The notes: generated by a model from the sequence alone, not told the origin. DNA of 64,000 nucleotides from Anaerosalibacter massiliensis (GCA_000751555.1 CCEZ01000074.1:62001-126000); one strand, 5' to 3'. Shown: positions 9,955-19,088, counted from the stretch's first letter. Made by a program: numbers and translations.

Positions 9955-10637
9955 ATGGAAAATGCAAATATCAAAATTAATCATAAGAAGAAAAAAATAC
10001 ATATAGGAAGAAAAGAAGAATTTGAACAAGTTCAATTTAAAGTTTTCCCTAAAGTCAGAGAGGCAGTTAAAATATTTAAATCTAAAAATATAAATAAAAT
10101 CTTAGACTTAGGATGTGGCTTAGGAGTAAATTCTATATATTTAGCCAAAGAAGGTTTCCAAGTATGTGCAGCAGATATATATGAAAAATACACTAATATA
10201 GTGGAAAATAAAGCTAAAAAATGAAATTGGAAAATATTAAGTGCATGGTATTTAATATGAAGGAATTACCATTTAATGACAATAGATTTGATGGAATCGT
10301 ATGTGTTTCCACATTAAGCCATGGTACATTTGATGATATAAGAAATTATATAAATGAAATGTATAGAGTACTAAAACCAAAAGGGATGTTAATAACAGAT
10401 ATTCTTTCAATAGAGAATAATTCTTTTAGAATAGGTAAGCAAATAGAGAAAAGTACATTTATTGGTAGTAGAGAAGGAGAAGAAGCTATACCACATCATT
10501 ATACTAATGAAGAAGAAATAAAAGAATTATTTAGTAGGTTTAATGAACTTAAAATAGACAGTTCAGAATATATATTCGACTCAGGAAAAGATAAAGAATT
10601 TATTTCTAAAGTTTTTGATATTGAGGCTATAAAATAA
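9955..10637 (+). pseudogene. Class I SAM-dependent methyltransferase, split by a one-base frameshift
   Basis: Two adjoining frames make one methyltransferase. 9955-10224 encodes the N-terminus with motif I (ILDLGCGLGVNSIYLA). 10221-10637 encodes the rest, with FDGIVCVSTLSHGT and MYRVLKPKGMLITDI. The break lies at an A6 run (10216-10221) followed by TGA. One extra A would restore a continuous frame reading NKAKKMKLENIKC, as expected for an intact enzyme of about 228 residues. It is therefore either a real inactivating deletion in a homopolymer or a sequencing error. The second ORF alone lacks the SAM-binding glycine loop. The substrate is unknown. Confidence 0.75.
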
Positions 10638-10653
10638 AAGGAGTTGAATTATC

Positions 10654-11319
10654 ATGAGAGAGTATAATGATACTATAAAATATTGGGATAATATTTTTGG
10701 ACAAGCTAATATTTATGATCCAAGAAAGGTGATAAAAATACAAAAAATAGAAAAAGGTATTAGTTGGCTTGTGAAAGATAGCAAATCTATAGTTGATTTT
10801 GGTTGTGGAAATGGGGCAGTATTGTTTCGAAGTTTATATCAAGGGATAGAGTATGGTTATGGCATAGATATTTCAAATAATGCAATAAAAATAGCAAATA
10901 AGATTATAAGAGAGTTTAATCTTGAAAATAAGGTTGATGTAATTTGTGGTGGAATAGAGAAATTAAGTGGAGTAAATAGCAATTCTTTTGAAAGTGCTGT
11001 ATTATTTAATATTTTAGATAATTTAAAGCCTGAAGATTCTATTAATTTAATTAAACAAATCCATAGAATAGTAAAACCTAATGGCAAGATTTTATTAAAA
11101 CTTAACCCATATATTACAGCAGAAGAAAGAAAAGAGTATAATTTCATAGAAATTTCCCAAGAGTTTTACAAAGAAGAATCAGGATTGTATCTATGGAATC
11201 TAACTGAGGCTAAGCTTCACGAAATAATTAGTCCATATTTTATTATTGAAAAACACGAGAAAATCGAATTTAAAGAATTTAACATAATAAATCGCATGTA
11301 TTATTTAAGAAATAAATAA
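10654..11319 (+). CDS. Class I SAM-dependent methyltransferase
   Basis: This 221-residue small-molecule-type methyltransferase has motif I as IVDFGCGNGAVLFRSL, followed by YGYGIDISNNAI (acidic ribose-binding residue) and the post-motif region VLFNILDNLKPED. It starts at an ATG with an AAGGAG ribosome site. It belongs to a short series with the broken methyltransferase upstream and an SAH/MTA nucleosidase downstream, whose job is to remove the SAH that such enzymes release. The acceptor is not identifiable. Confidence 0.85.
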   Translation: MREYNDTIKYWDNIFGQANIYDPRKVIKIQKIEKGISWLVKDSKSIVDFGCGNGAVLFRSLYQGIEYGYGIDISNNAIKIANKIIREFNLENKVDVICGGIEKLSGVNSNSFESAVLFNILDNLKPEDSINLIKQIHRIVKPNGKILLKLNPYITAEERKEYNFIEISQEFYKEESGLYLWNLTEAKLHEIISPYFIIEKHEKIEFKEFNIINRMYYLRNK

Positions 11320-11352
11320 AAATTATACTTTAAAATGACAGGAGGAAATTAT

Positions 11353-12039
11353 ATGAATACTGTAGGAATAATTGGAGCTATGGATTTGGAAATAAGATTA
11401 TTAAAAGATAAAATGAGCTTATCTAAGAAGGAAAGTATAGCAGGTTTCAATTACTATCTTGGGAGAATACAAGGAAAAGATGTAGTTATAGCTTGTTGTA
11501 GTGTAGGAAAAGTAAATGCAGCATCTTGTACACAGATTTTAATAGATAAATTTAATATAGATTGTATTATAAATACAGGAATAGCTGGTAGTTTACATAA
11601 TGAAGTTAAAATATGTGATGTAGTTATATCAAAAAATGTTACATATCATGATGTAACTAAAAATCAGATGAAAAATTTTTTTCCCTTTAAAGAATATTTT
11701 GAAGGTGATAAAAAGTTAATTGAATTAGCAATAAAAGCATGTGAAAAATATAAACTTGATAATTGGAACTATCACATAGGTAGAATAGTTAGTGGAGAAC
11801 GCTTTATATCAGATAGTAAAATGAAAAAAAGTATAATAGAAGAATATTCACCATATTGTGTTGAGATGGAAGGGGCAGCTATTGGTCATGTAGCTTATAT
11901 AAATAATGTGCCATTTGTTGTTATAAGGGGTATATCTGATAATGCAGATGATGAAGCATATACAAATTATGATATCTTTGAAAAGATCTCAGCAGAACAT
12001 TCAGCTAATATAGTACTTAACATGATGAAAATAATTTAA
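11353..12039 (+). CDS. mtnN: 5'-methylthioadenosine/S-adenosylhomocysteine nucleosidase
   Basis: MtnN hydrolyses MTA and SAH (and 5'-deoxyadenosine) to adenine and a thioribose product in the cytosol. The 228 residues show GIIGAMDLEI at the N-terminus, TGIAGSL, the substrate loop EMEGAAIGHVA with its catalytic glutamate region, and VVIRGISDNAD with the conserved catalytic Asp. An in-frame ATG at 11335 precedes the ribosome site AGGAGG, so the ATG at 11353 is the start. Its position after two methyltransferase genes fits removal of SAH. Confidence 0.92.
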   Translation: MNTVGIIGAMDLEIRLLKDKMSLSKKESIAGFNYYLGRIQGKDVVIACCSVGKVNAASCTQILIDKFNIDCIINTGIAGSLHNEVKICDVVISKNVTYHDVTKNQMKNFFPFKEYFEGDKKLIELAIKACEKYKLDNWNYHIGRIVSGERFISDSKMKKSIIEEYSPYCVEMEGAAIGHVAYINNVPFVVIRGISDNADDEAYTNYDIFEKISAEHSANIVLNMMKII

Positions 12040-12166
12040 TATATTTTTATATAAAAGAAGGTGTTTTATGTGAAAGGTGGTATTTATGAGAAATTTGAGG
12101 ATATGGATTAGTATTCATTAATTGCTAAAAAAGGATTGTAAAACTAATTGTAAGGATGTGGAATGT

Positions 12167-13384
12167 ATGGATAAGAAGATAAACCTATATTTTTTTGGAG
12201 AGCTAGGAGTATATGATGAATATAATCCAGCATATGTTTGTAATAGAGAATTTGTACCATATATTTTATATTTAATCGCATATAATGAGCCATTTTGTAT
12301 ATCGAAGAAAGAAATAATTAAAACATTAAAAATTAATGAAGAAGAATTTAGTTACATAATTAATGGCTTAGACAGAATAAAGGCTATAGAAATAAAGAGA
12401 GATAAATATAAATTAAATTTTCCAGTATTTTTAGAAGATGATATTCCATTATTGGACAAACATTTTTCAAATATAGGTAAGATTATAGGAGATAAAATAA
12501 TTGAAAATAGAAAAGTAATTTATGAGAAAATATCTAGGTTATCAAACTATCCTTATTTTAGTAAAGAGAGACTCTTATATCATGTAATTTGTGATGATAT
12601 TTTTGATGGCATTGCTTTTGATTTTTTTGAAGAAAAGAATATTTTTTCTCCTCATAGAAATCAACCGGGAAATAGAGATTATATAATTTTTGGATATGAA
12701 GATAATAAAAGAGTAGAAAGATATAGTGATAAAATACTATGTAGTAGCAACAATTATGATAGCAAAAGTTTTGTATTTAATAGCTTTGGTGATTCAAATG
12801 GTGTAAGGAAAGATATGTTTAGATTTTTTAATAAGGTAGAGAAAACACTTGAAGGTACGACTCTATTTAAGGATTTAAACTTAGCTTATATAAAGGTCAT
12901 AGAAGAGAAGAATAGAGAAATTGCAGAAAAATGTGGTGGATTAATATGGAAAAGTTTTAGAAATGAAATAGATTATTATGAATTAAATGATACTGAAAAA
13001 AATTTAGTACATTTTCTTATTCAAATAGGATATTTAAATATTGATAAGACAAATTATATAGTCTCATGTAATGTACCTGTATTTCAGTATAGTGATAGAG
13101 AGATTATTCACGAAGTTTCAGATATTATTTTAAATGACATATATATCATAGTTAAAACTATATTTGATGATTTTTCAAAAGAGGCTATAGAGTTAACAGC
13201 AATAAAACATAAAGTAAACATAAAAGAAATAGCAATTGAATTATGGCATCAGGTTTTTGGGTTGACTAATGAATATTTAGCGGAAATAGGATTTGTAGAA
13301 TCACCAAAATACATAGAGGAAGAAGGAAGATATCTGAGAAGTTTTTCAATTAAAAATTATAATGATAGGAAAGTATATATTTAA
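12167..13384 (+). CDS. Uncharacterised 405-residue protein with possible winged-helix N-terminus
   Basis: I do not recognise this family. The protein is soluble with no signal or membrane segment. Residues about 30-100 (SKKEIIKTLKINEEEFSYII...IKRDKYKLNF) read like a winged-helix DNA-binding fold. The middle carries aromatic and acidic stretches, and the C-terminal third is helical. An open frame begins at TTG 12122, but the ATG at 12167 has AAGGATGTGG upstream and is preferred. It stands alone, without clear operon partners. A regulatory role is possible but not shown. Confidence 0.5.
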   Translation: MDKKINLYFFGELGVYDEYNPAYVCNREFVPYILYLIAYNEPFCISKKEIIKTLKINEEEFSYIINGLDRIKAIEIKRDKYKLNFPVFLEDDIPLLDKHFSNIGKIIGDKIIENRKVIYEKISRLSNYPYFSKERLLYHVICDDIFDGIAFDFFEEKNIFSPHRNQPGNRDYIIFGYEDNKRVERYSDKILCSSNNYDSKSFVFNSFGDSNGVRKDMFRFFNKVEKTLEGTTLFKDLNLAYIKVIEEKNREIAEKCGGLIWKSFRNEIDYYELNDTEKNLVHFLIQIGYLNIDKTNYIVSCNVPVFQYSDREIIHEVSDIILNDIYIIVKTIFDDFSKEAIELTAIKHKVNIKEIAIELWHQVFGLTNEYLAEIGFVESPKYIEEEGRYLRSFSIKNYNDRKVYI

Positions 13385-13580
13385 ATTGAAATAGTAAATT
13401 TTTTCAAGAAGCTATAATTTGAAGAAAAATAACATATAGCATATATATGTTTTTATTTCCTAAAAGTGAAAGAGTTAAAACAAAAATCAAGGGAAAACTT
13501 TTAATTAAAGATGTTATTTAAATACTAACTGATTAGGTAAATCTAAATTTGCCTAAAACAAGTTTTTCAAGGAGGTATTT

Positions 13581-14522
13581 ATGAAGAAATCTAAATTAAA
13601 AGTTTTCCTAACTTTTTTTCTAATAATCTTTATGATAGTTAATTTTATAGGATTTTCTATAGGTAATTTTTGCCATAAACAAATGTGCCTTAGACGAGGG
13701 GAAGATGATGATGTTGTTCATGAGGTATCAAAAGTTTTAGGCTCAAATAATAAATATGAAGAAGAAAATGTTACTATAAAGTCAAATCAAGGTTATAAAC
13801 TGAATGGAACATATGTAAAAAATCCAAAAGAAACTAAAGACACTGTCATATTGGTACATGGTCTTGCTAGAACAAGAAAAAGTATGCTTTCTACTGCAAG
13901 ATTATACTTAGATAAAGGATTTAATGTACTAGTATATGATTCAAGAAACAACGGTGAAAGCGAAGGAAAAGATACGACATATGGACATTTTGAAAAATAT
14001 GATTTAGACGAATGGGTGAAATATATATCTAGGAAAAATCCAGGTGGTAATATAGGTGTACATGGCAGGTCAATGGGAGCTGCAACAGCACTTTTACATT
14101 CAGAACTCAATGAAAAGCATAAAAAGGTAAAATTTTATGTTTCAGACTGCTCATACTCTGATTTGAAAGATGAATTTTTATATATTGGAGAAAAAGGGAA
14201 ATTAACTATACCTTTAGATACTATAGCATTTTGTGCAAGTGCTGTTACAAAATTAAAATCTAATTTTAAGTATAGTGATGTTTCACCTAGGAAATCAGTT
14301 AAAAATGTAAGTACACCAATAATGTTTATTCATGGTAAAAAAGATGAACTTGTACCAGTTTCTATGTGTAAAGAACTTTTTGATTCAAAAAACAAAGGTT
14401 TAAAGGATATATATATAGCAGAAAATGCAGGTCATGGTGAGAGTTTAAAAAATAATAGAGGAGAATATAAAAAAAGAGTATATGAGTTTGTAAACAATGC
14501 TCTAAGTGAAGATAAAAAATAA
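13581..14522 (+). CDS. Alpha/beta hydrolase with N-terminal membrane anchor
   Basis: The 313-residue protein has an N-terminal hydrophobic anchor (about 8-28) and an alpha/beta hydrolase domain outside or at the membrane. It shows the oxyanion block VILVHGLARTRKSM, the nucleophile elbow HGRSMGAATALL (Ser), the acid in HGKKDELVP and the catalytic His in NAGHGES. It resembles YqkD/YfhR-type serine hydrolases of Firmicutes. AAGGAGG precedes the ATG. It is monocistronic, with a terminator directly behind. The substrate is unknown. Confidence 0.85.
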   Translation: MKKSKLKVFLTFFLIIFMIVNFIGFSIGNFCHKQMCLRRGEDDDVVHEVSKVLGSNNKYEEENVTIKSNQGYKLNGTYVKNPKETKDTVILVHGLARTRKSMLSTARLYLDKGFNVLVYDSRNNGESEGKDTTYGHFEKYDLDEWVKYISRKNPGGNIGVHGRSMGAATALLHSELNEKHKKVKFYVSDCSYSDLKDEFLYIGEKGKLTIPLDTIAFCASAVTKLKSNFKYSDVSPRKSVKNVSTPIMFIHGKKDELVPVSMCKELFDSKNKGLKDIYIAENAGHGESLKNNRGEYKKRVYEFVNNALSEDKK

Positions 14523-14560
14523 AATTCCTGTACAAAATTGTACGGGAATTTTATTTTTTA
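14520..14560 (+). terminator. Terminator of the alpha/beta hydrolase gene
   Basis: AAAATTCCTGTAC, loop AAAATT, GTACGGGAATTTT, then a T-run. Confidence 0.85.
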
Positions 14561-14570
14561 GCATGTAAAG

Positions 14571-14600
14571 TTGTTATAAAAGAAATAAATATGTTATAAT
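14571..14600 (+). promoter_or_regulatory. Sigma-A-type promoter of the preQ1-controlled operon
   Basis: TTGTTA at 14571 and TATAAT at 14595 are separated by 18 bases. They lie about 60 bases before the riboswitch aptamer. Confidence 0.55.
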
Positions 14601-14654
14601 AAATAAAAATAAAATATTTAAATCCCTAAATCCCTAAATCCATTAAATTAAGTT

Positions 14655-14776
14655 TTAATGGGACTGGTTCGTGAACTCCCAGGATAAAAAACTAAGGATT
14701 TGCATTATTTAAATCTATTTTGCGTTTATAATAGATTTATTTTAGTTTGCCTGTATCCTTAGATACAGTTTTTTAT
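14655..14776 (+). ncRNA. preQ1-I riboswitch with transcription terminator
   Basis: The aptamer has P1 strands TGGGA (14659-14663) and TCCCA (14677-14681), then the A-rich tail ATAAAAAACTAAGGA (14684-14698), which as I recall it equals the tail of the Bacillus subtilis queC preQ1-I riboswitch. About 50 bases on, CTGTATC-CTTA-GATACAG plus T6 (14751-14774) forms a terminator. The tail element CTAAGGAT is exactly complementary to ATCCTTAG inside that terminator, giving a clear antiterminator alternative. Ligand binding should therefore switch off the queuine-salvage genes behind it. The L1 loop looks slightly longer than in the textbook examples. Confidence 0.88.
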
Positions 14777-14841
14777 TTTAAAAAATAAAATTTTGTAATT
14801 GGGAATTTGAACTAATAGGAATAAAAAAGAAAGGAGAAAAA

Positions 14842-15399
14842 ATGAAAAAAATACCACCGTTCAAATTAAGTATAGTAGGACTTGGAATTGCATTAAATGT
14901 AATAGGAACTTTTACAGCATTTAGTCTCAAATTGCCAATACTTTTAGATTCTATAGGAACTATAATGGTTTCATTTTTGCTAGGACCATATTATGGAATT
15001 ATCACAGGTCTATTTGGTAGCATAGTTAGTGGTATTACTTTTGATATTTATTCACTATACTTTGCACCAGTTCAAATATTTGTAGGATTTTTTAGTTCAT
15101 TAGTGTATAATAAAGGTCTTATGAAAGGTAATAAAAGATTTTTAGGAGTATTTGTAATTTCTATATTTTCATCATTTATTGGTGCCATAATAGCAGCTTT
15201 TGTATTTGGAGGTATAACATCTTCTAGTTCTTCATATATAGTGGCTATATTATCAAATATGGGGATTAGCAAAGTATTAAGTGTATTTATAGTACAATTC
15301 TTAATAGATTATTTGGATAGGTTTGTAGCAGTTTCTTTAGTTATTTTAGTAATATTAAAAATTCCAAACAATATAAAACAGGAGTTGATGAATAATTGA
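14842..15399 (+). CDS. ECF transporter S component, queuosine-precursor type (QrtT-like)
   Basis: This 185-residue integral membrane substrate-binding component of an energy-coupling-factor transporter has about six membrane spans. It starts with a positively charged N-terminus and the S-component pattern ALNVIGTFTAFSLKLPILLDSIG, then GPYYGIITGLFGSI. It would bind a vitamin-like molecule and dock on the shared EcfA/EcfT module encoded elsewhere. The substrate call rests on the preQ1-I riboswitch in its leader and on the QueL-like radical SAM gene that overlaps its stop codon. The QrtT family is the queuine transporter described with QueL in Clostridia. AAAGGAG precedes the ATG. Confidence 0.75.
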   Translation: MKKIPPFKLSIVGLGIALNVIGTFTAFSLKLPILLDSIGTIMVSFLLGPYYGIITGLFGSIVSGITFDIYSLYFAPVQIFVGFFSSLVYNKGLMKGNKRFLGVFVISIFSSFIGAIIAAFVFGGITSSSSSYIVAILSNMGISKVLSVFIVQFLIDYLDRFVAVSLVILVILKIPNNIKQELMNN

Positions 15400-16091
15400 T
15401 CATGAATAGATACAGTATTATTGAAAATAAAAATAAAAGAGAGATTGTTCTTTTAAAAAGCTTTCCATGTATATGGGGGAAATGTAGTTTTTGTGATTAT
15501 ATACTGGACAATTCAATATCAGAAGAAGAGATTAATAATGTAAATATAGAAGTTCTTAAAAATATAACAGGTAAGTATGATGTTTTAGAGGTAATTAATT
15601 CAGGGAGCTGTTTTGAACTTCCTAAAGAAACCTTAGAAAAAATAAAAAACATTATTATAGAAAAGAAAATACAAAAATTATATTTAGAAAGCCATTGGTG
15701 CTATAAAGATAGACTTAATGAAATGAGAGAGTTTTTTAGTATACCAATAGTTTTTAAAATAGGCATAGAAACATTTGACTATGATTTTAGGAATAAAGTT
15801 TTAAATAAAAATGCAAATTTTATCACACCAGAAGAGGTAAAAGAATATTTTGACTCTCCTTGTATAATGGTAGGAATAAAGGGGCAGACAAAAGAGATGG
15901 TAGAAAGAGACATAGAAATTGTATTAAATTATTTTTCCTATGCTACTATAAATATATTTACTCCTAATACATCAAAATTGGAAAAAGATGAAGGGCTAAT
16001 AGAATGGTTTAAAGAAAAGTATTCTTTTCTAAGTACAAAACCAAATATAGAGATATTATATGAAAACACAGATTTTGGAGTAGGAGATTAA
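15396..16091 (+). CDS. Radical SAM protein, probable queuine lyase (QueL-like)
   Basis: The 231-residue radical SAM enzyme has the cluster motif CIWGKCSFCDY, which is CX4CX2C rather than the usual CX3CX2C, near residue 27. The short core carries ESHWCYK and KIGIETFDYDFRNKVL. Known background: QueL of Clostridioides is a radical SAM lyase that converts queuine to preQ1 and travels with QrtT. Here the gene overlaps the transporter stop (TTG start inside TTGA, with AGGAG 12 bases upstream) and shares its preQ1 riboswitch. The function is inferred from this context and the odd cluster motif. An ATG two codons in is the alternative start. Confidence 0.7.
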   Translation: MIMNRYSIIENKNKREIVLLKSFPCIWGKCSFCDYILDNSISEEEINNVNIEVLKNITGKYDVLEVINSGSCFELPKETLEKIKNIIIEKKIQKLYLESHWCYKDRLNEMREFFSIPIVFKIGIETFDYDFRNKVLNKNANFITPEEVKEYFDSPCIMVGIKGQTKEMVERDIEIVLNYFSYATINIFTPNTSKLEKDEGLIEWFKEKYSFLSTKPNIEILYENTDFGVGD

Positions 16092-16094
16092 AAT

Positions 16095-16211
16095 ATGCTG
16101 TATTTAAGAAATAACTTATCAAGTTTATCTGTTTTTTATATGAAACATACGAAGAAATACATAATGACAGAAATAAATAAAATCAGAAATTCTTTTTTAA
16201 AAGATTTTTAG
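16095..16211 (+). CDS. Possible 38-residue small protein
   Basis: The frame begins at an ATG with TAGGAGAT upstream (overlapping the previous stop) and ends at TAG 16209-16211. The product is basic and partly hydrophobic. There is no recognised family and no independent evidence that it is expressed. Confidence 0.2.
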   Translation: MLYLRNNLSSLSVFYMKHTKKYIMTEINKIRNSFLKDF

Positions 16212-16236
16212 AAATTTAGAGAAAAAATTTAAAAAA

Positions 16237-16479
16237 ATGGCTTTTAGATTAATTAGCATATAGTATTGCGATAACTCAGATGTAAAAATAATGAAGATAA
16301 AACTAGGAAATAGTATAGGAGGAAAAGGGTTATTAGTATTTACAGGGAATATATGATCAGTAAAAAATGCTATAGAGTACTGTAAATGTAAAAATGATTT
16401 ATATAAAACTATTATAGATTATCAAATAATAACTTATCCTAGTATAACAACTATAAATATATTTGTAATGAAAATTTAA
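16237..16479 (+). pseudogene. Remnant of a bacterial microcompartment (BMC) shell protein gene
   Basis: One frame, broken by in-frame stops at 16261 and 16354, reads DVKIMKIKLGNSIGGKGLLV, then FTGNI-stop-SVKNAIEY and, further on, IIDYQIITYPSITTI. This follows the BMC-domain pattern: an ANV-type strand, a G-G-K-G-(L/I)-V turn, F/V-x-G-D/N-V-x-x-V-x-x-A, and a terminal P-H-P-S-like segment. The usual N-terminal half (G-x-I-E-T-x-G) is missing or decayed. The next gene is a PocR-domain chemoreceptor, and PocR controls the propanediol microcompartment in enterics, so a lost microcompartment system is plausible. Confidence 0.5.
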
Positions 16480-16534
16480 TACTTTAAAATCTTTATATTT
16501 AAACTATATTTATATAAATAAGGAGAGATTATTT

Positions 16535-17569
16535 GTGAGTAATACATATCTTAATTTAAATCTGGAAAATGTAAAAATAGAAGATGTAATTGATATTAAG
16601 TTTTTACAAAAAATTCAAGATGGTTTTGCTACAGCAGTTGGTTTAGCAAGTATTACTGTAGATTTAGATGGAAATCATGTTACGAAGCCAAGTAAATTTA
16701 CTGAATTCTGTAATTTAGTACATTCTACTGAAATAGGGCATGATCGATGTGCAGCATGTGATAGAGAAGGTGGAGAAAAAGCTATGAGAACGGGTAAGCC
16801 TGTTGTACATCAGTGTCATGCAGGATTAATTGATTTTGCAGCACCTATAATGCTTGAAGGAAGATTAATTGGAACAATTCTAGGCGGACAAGTAATAGAG
16901 AGTTTACAAGATGATGAAAAATATGAAAAAATAGCTTCTGAAATTGGAGTTGAAGGTTCAAGTCTTGTAGAGGCTTCAAAGAAAGTAAGGAAGATGTCCA
17001 AATCCGAAATTCTTGCTGCTGCTGAAGTTTTATATTTCTTAGCTAATAATATGGTAAAAGATTGGTATAATCAATACAAGTTGAAAGAAGTTTCAAATAA
17101 ATTAAATGAAAATTTAAATCAAATAGTAGCTACTATGGAAGAATTATCAGCATCAGCACAGGAAGTGAGCAATACTCAACAACATTTAAACAAAGAAATT
17201 AATAACGTTAATACTATGTCTGAACAGATTAGTGAAGTTTTGGAGTTTATCAAGAAAATAGCTGACCAAACCCATATGTTAGGTTTAAATGCTGCTATTG
17301 AAGCAGCAAGAGCTGGAAGTGCTGGATTAGGTTTTGGAGTTGTTGCAGAAGAAATAAGAAAGTTATCAAGTCAATCTAAGGAAACTGTAGAAAAAATAAA
17401 ATCTTTTATTTCTAATATTCAATCATCAGTAAATAATACTGTGAAAATGGGAGATAATACTGCTTCAGTTACAGAACAACAGGCGGCAGCTGTGCAGGAA
17501 GTAACTGCAAGTATAGAAGAAATAACAGCTTTATCAGAAAATTTAAATGAACTTGCTATAAATAAATAG
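16535..17569 (+). CDS. Soluble PocR-domain methyl-accepting chemotaxis protein
   Basis: This cytoplasmic chemoreceptor-like protein (344 residues) has no membrane segment. Residues about 15-175 form a PocR ligand-sensing domain with conserved cysteines and histidines ([30 protein letters not shown]). A short MCP signalling coiled coil follows, with the tip [20 protein letters not shown] and [15 protein letters not shown]. It starts at GTG 16535 behind AAGGAGAG. PocR domains sense small diols or related compounds, so it may report an organic substrate to the chemotaxis machinery from inside the cell. The C-terminal helix is short, so the signalling hairpin is one of the compact types. Confidence 0.88.
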   Translation: MSNTYLNLNLENVKIEDVIDIKFLQKIQDGFATAVGLASITVDLDGNHVTKPSKFTEFCNLVHSTEIGHDRCAACDREGGEKAMRTGKPVVHQCHAGLIDFAAPIMLEGRLIGTILGGQVIESLQDDEKYEKIASEIGVEGSSLVEASKKVRKMSKSEILAAAEVLYFLANNMVKDWYNQYKLKEVSNKLNENLNQIVATMEELSASAQEVSNTQQHLNKEINNVNTMSEQISEVLEFIKKIADQTHMLGLNAAIEAARAGSAGLGFGVVAEEIRKLSSQSKETVEKIKSFISNIQSSVNNTVKMGDNTASVTEQQAAAVQEVTASIEEITALSENLNELAINK

Positions 17570-17630
17570 TAGATTTTACATATTATTTATAAATTTTTAT
17601 TAAAATTTAATAATAATATATAGAAAGAAA

Positions 17631-17680
17631 AGAAGTAAAACACTATAAAAAATATGATTTTATAGTATTTTACTTCTTCT
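17631..17680. terminator. Bidirectional terminator between the chemoreceptor and trpP
   Basis: AGAAGTAAAACACTATAAAA pairs with TTTTATAGTATTTTACTTCT, with one A-T mismatch region. Convergent genes end on both sides. Confidence 0.8.
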
Positions 17681-17692
17681 TTATTTATATAA

Positions 17693-18220
17693 TTAAGAAT
17701 TGAAATTATCTATAGCAATTCCCGATATTTTTAATGTCCGTTTTACTATTTTATAAAGAAAAGCAGTTCCTAACCCATTGATTACTATGGTAGGTAGAAC
17801 TACAGTTATCATTAAAACTTTCAATGGTACAGGCAATCCAGTAATTAAAAGAGCAGATATTAGAAACGTTGTTCCACTTATAAAAGTTCCTAATCCACTA
17901 ATTAAAGCTACTATGAAAGAATTAAGTTTAAAATGTTGAATACCTTTAATGATAATAAATAAAATTAAACATGTAACTAGTTTGTCAATTAAATTAGATA
18001 TTTGACCTCCTGGAAAATTAGTAGTCATAGCAGAAAGTATACCACCTAATAATGCTGTTAATATAGTATTACTAAATGTACTATTTATAAATAGGGATAT
18101 AAAGATGAATGCTAACAAAAAGTCAAATTTCATTCCTCCTAATATACCTGGTGTAATTTGATGCAAAATAAATCCAATGGTTAGCAGTAATGCTGTTAAA
18201 ATATTGTTTTTCAATTTCAT
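17693..18220 (-). CDS. trpP: Tryptophan transporter TrpP
   Basis: This 175-residue integral membrane protein has five or six spans and belongs to the TrpP family that imports tryptophan in Firmicutes. The family pattern is visible in ILHQITPGILGGMKFDFLLA and AMTTNFPGGQISNLIDK. The start has GGGAGGAT upstream. A tryptophan-type T-box leader precedes it on the same strand, so it should be induced when tRNA-Trp is uncharged. It runs opposite to both neighbours and forms a one-gene unit. Confidence 0.88.
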   Translation of the reverse strand: MKLKNNILTALLLTIGFILHQITPGILGGMKFDFLLAFIFISLFINSTFSNTILTALLGGILSAMTTNFPGGQISNLIDKLVTCLILFIIIKGIQHFKLNSFIVALISGLGTFISGTTFLISALLITGLPVPLKVLMITVVLPTIVINGLGTAFLYKIVKRTLKISGIAIDNFNS

Positions 18221-18324
18221 AATAACATCCTCCCTGTCTTGTTCTATTGTTTTATATTTCCAGTCACTTTCTTCAGTTCACAACATACCACTCACCACCT
18301 TTATTTTTTAATTAATAAATTATA

Positions 18325-18615
18325 TAAAAAAAGTCCTTCATCCTTGTAAAAAGGACGAAAGACATATTTTCGTGGTACCACCTTTAGACTATCTAATAGA
18401 TAGCCCTTCTCTACAGATACGAAATCTTATGATTTGATATCCTATTTCTATAACGGGAAATCCCCGACATTGACTACTCTAAACATTTCATTTCATCAAG
18501 TTTCTTGTAGACCCATTCATTAACAAGCTAATATCAGGCTTTCACTATCCCTGATTCGCTAAAATCTCACTTAGTTAACTACTATTTCTACGCATCGAAT
18601 TTATCTTTTATTTAT
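18325..18615 (-). ncRNA. T-box leader of trpP (tRNA-Trp responsive)
   Basis: Read on the minus strand, the leader shows a stem I region (AGGGATAGTGAAAGCC), a TGG codon in GAATGGGTC as the likely specifier, the T-box sequence AAGGTGGTACCACGA (plus coordinates about 18370-18384) and a terminator GTCCTTTTTACAAGGATGAAGGAC with T7. The antiterminator core GGTACCACG would pair with the tRNA acceptor end. The trpS leader at 33.6 kb has the same GAATGG specifier context. Confidence 0.9.
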
Positions 18616-19088
18616 ACTAGTTTAATACAATACAGTTAAAAAGTCAACCTCAAAGTATAAACATTAATAATATATTATAATAACCTTTCACATAATAAAT
18701 GTTTTTATATATGAGTTATATATTACTTATATGTAGGCAATAACATATTGTTACAAAATATATATTTTACAATAAAAAAATTTCTACAAATTACATTGTA
18801 TCTTTTTCAGTGTCAAATCAAGTTTTAAATTCTACATAGTTTTATAGATTGTATTTTTGGCAAAAAATGTTGAAATATAGGGAAAAACAACGAGTTAAAG
18901 TCATTGTTGTTTAAAAAGTATTTAGATATAATTAATAATAGGTATGAAATTAAATTTTAAGTACTTAAATAAGTATAAAATAATATATAAGTTATTAAGT
19001 CAATGTGAAAATATGCTACAAATAATATAAGGTGTCAGTTTTGACACCTTATATTAAATTTTAAATGATAAGTTGGTGATATATTTAT
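18616..19088. other. Non-coding gap between divergent trpP and the ABC transporter
   Basis: The gap is AT-rich with no convincing frame. At 19029-19050, AAGGTGTCA-GTTT-TGACACCTT is a perfect 9-bp inverted repeat without a long T-run, 39 bases before the permease start. It could be an operator or a weak hairpin. Confidence 0.4.

Noticed and set aside
10210-10225. Programmed -1 frameshift in the split methyltransferase
   Set aside because: The A6 run preceded by GCT does not make an X-XXY-YYZ heptamer in the zero frame and no pseudoknot is evident. A simple one-base loss explains it better.
14619-14641. Short AAATCCCT tandem repeats upstream of the riboswitch
   Set aside because: Only two and a half units, too short to call a repeat array or CRISPR.
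19029-19050. Palindrome AAGGTGTCA-GTTT-TGACACCTT as a terminator
   Set aside because: No gene ends before it and no T-run follows. It is noted only as a possible operator.
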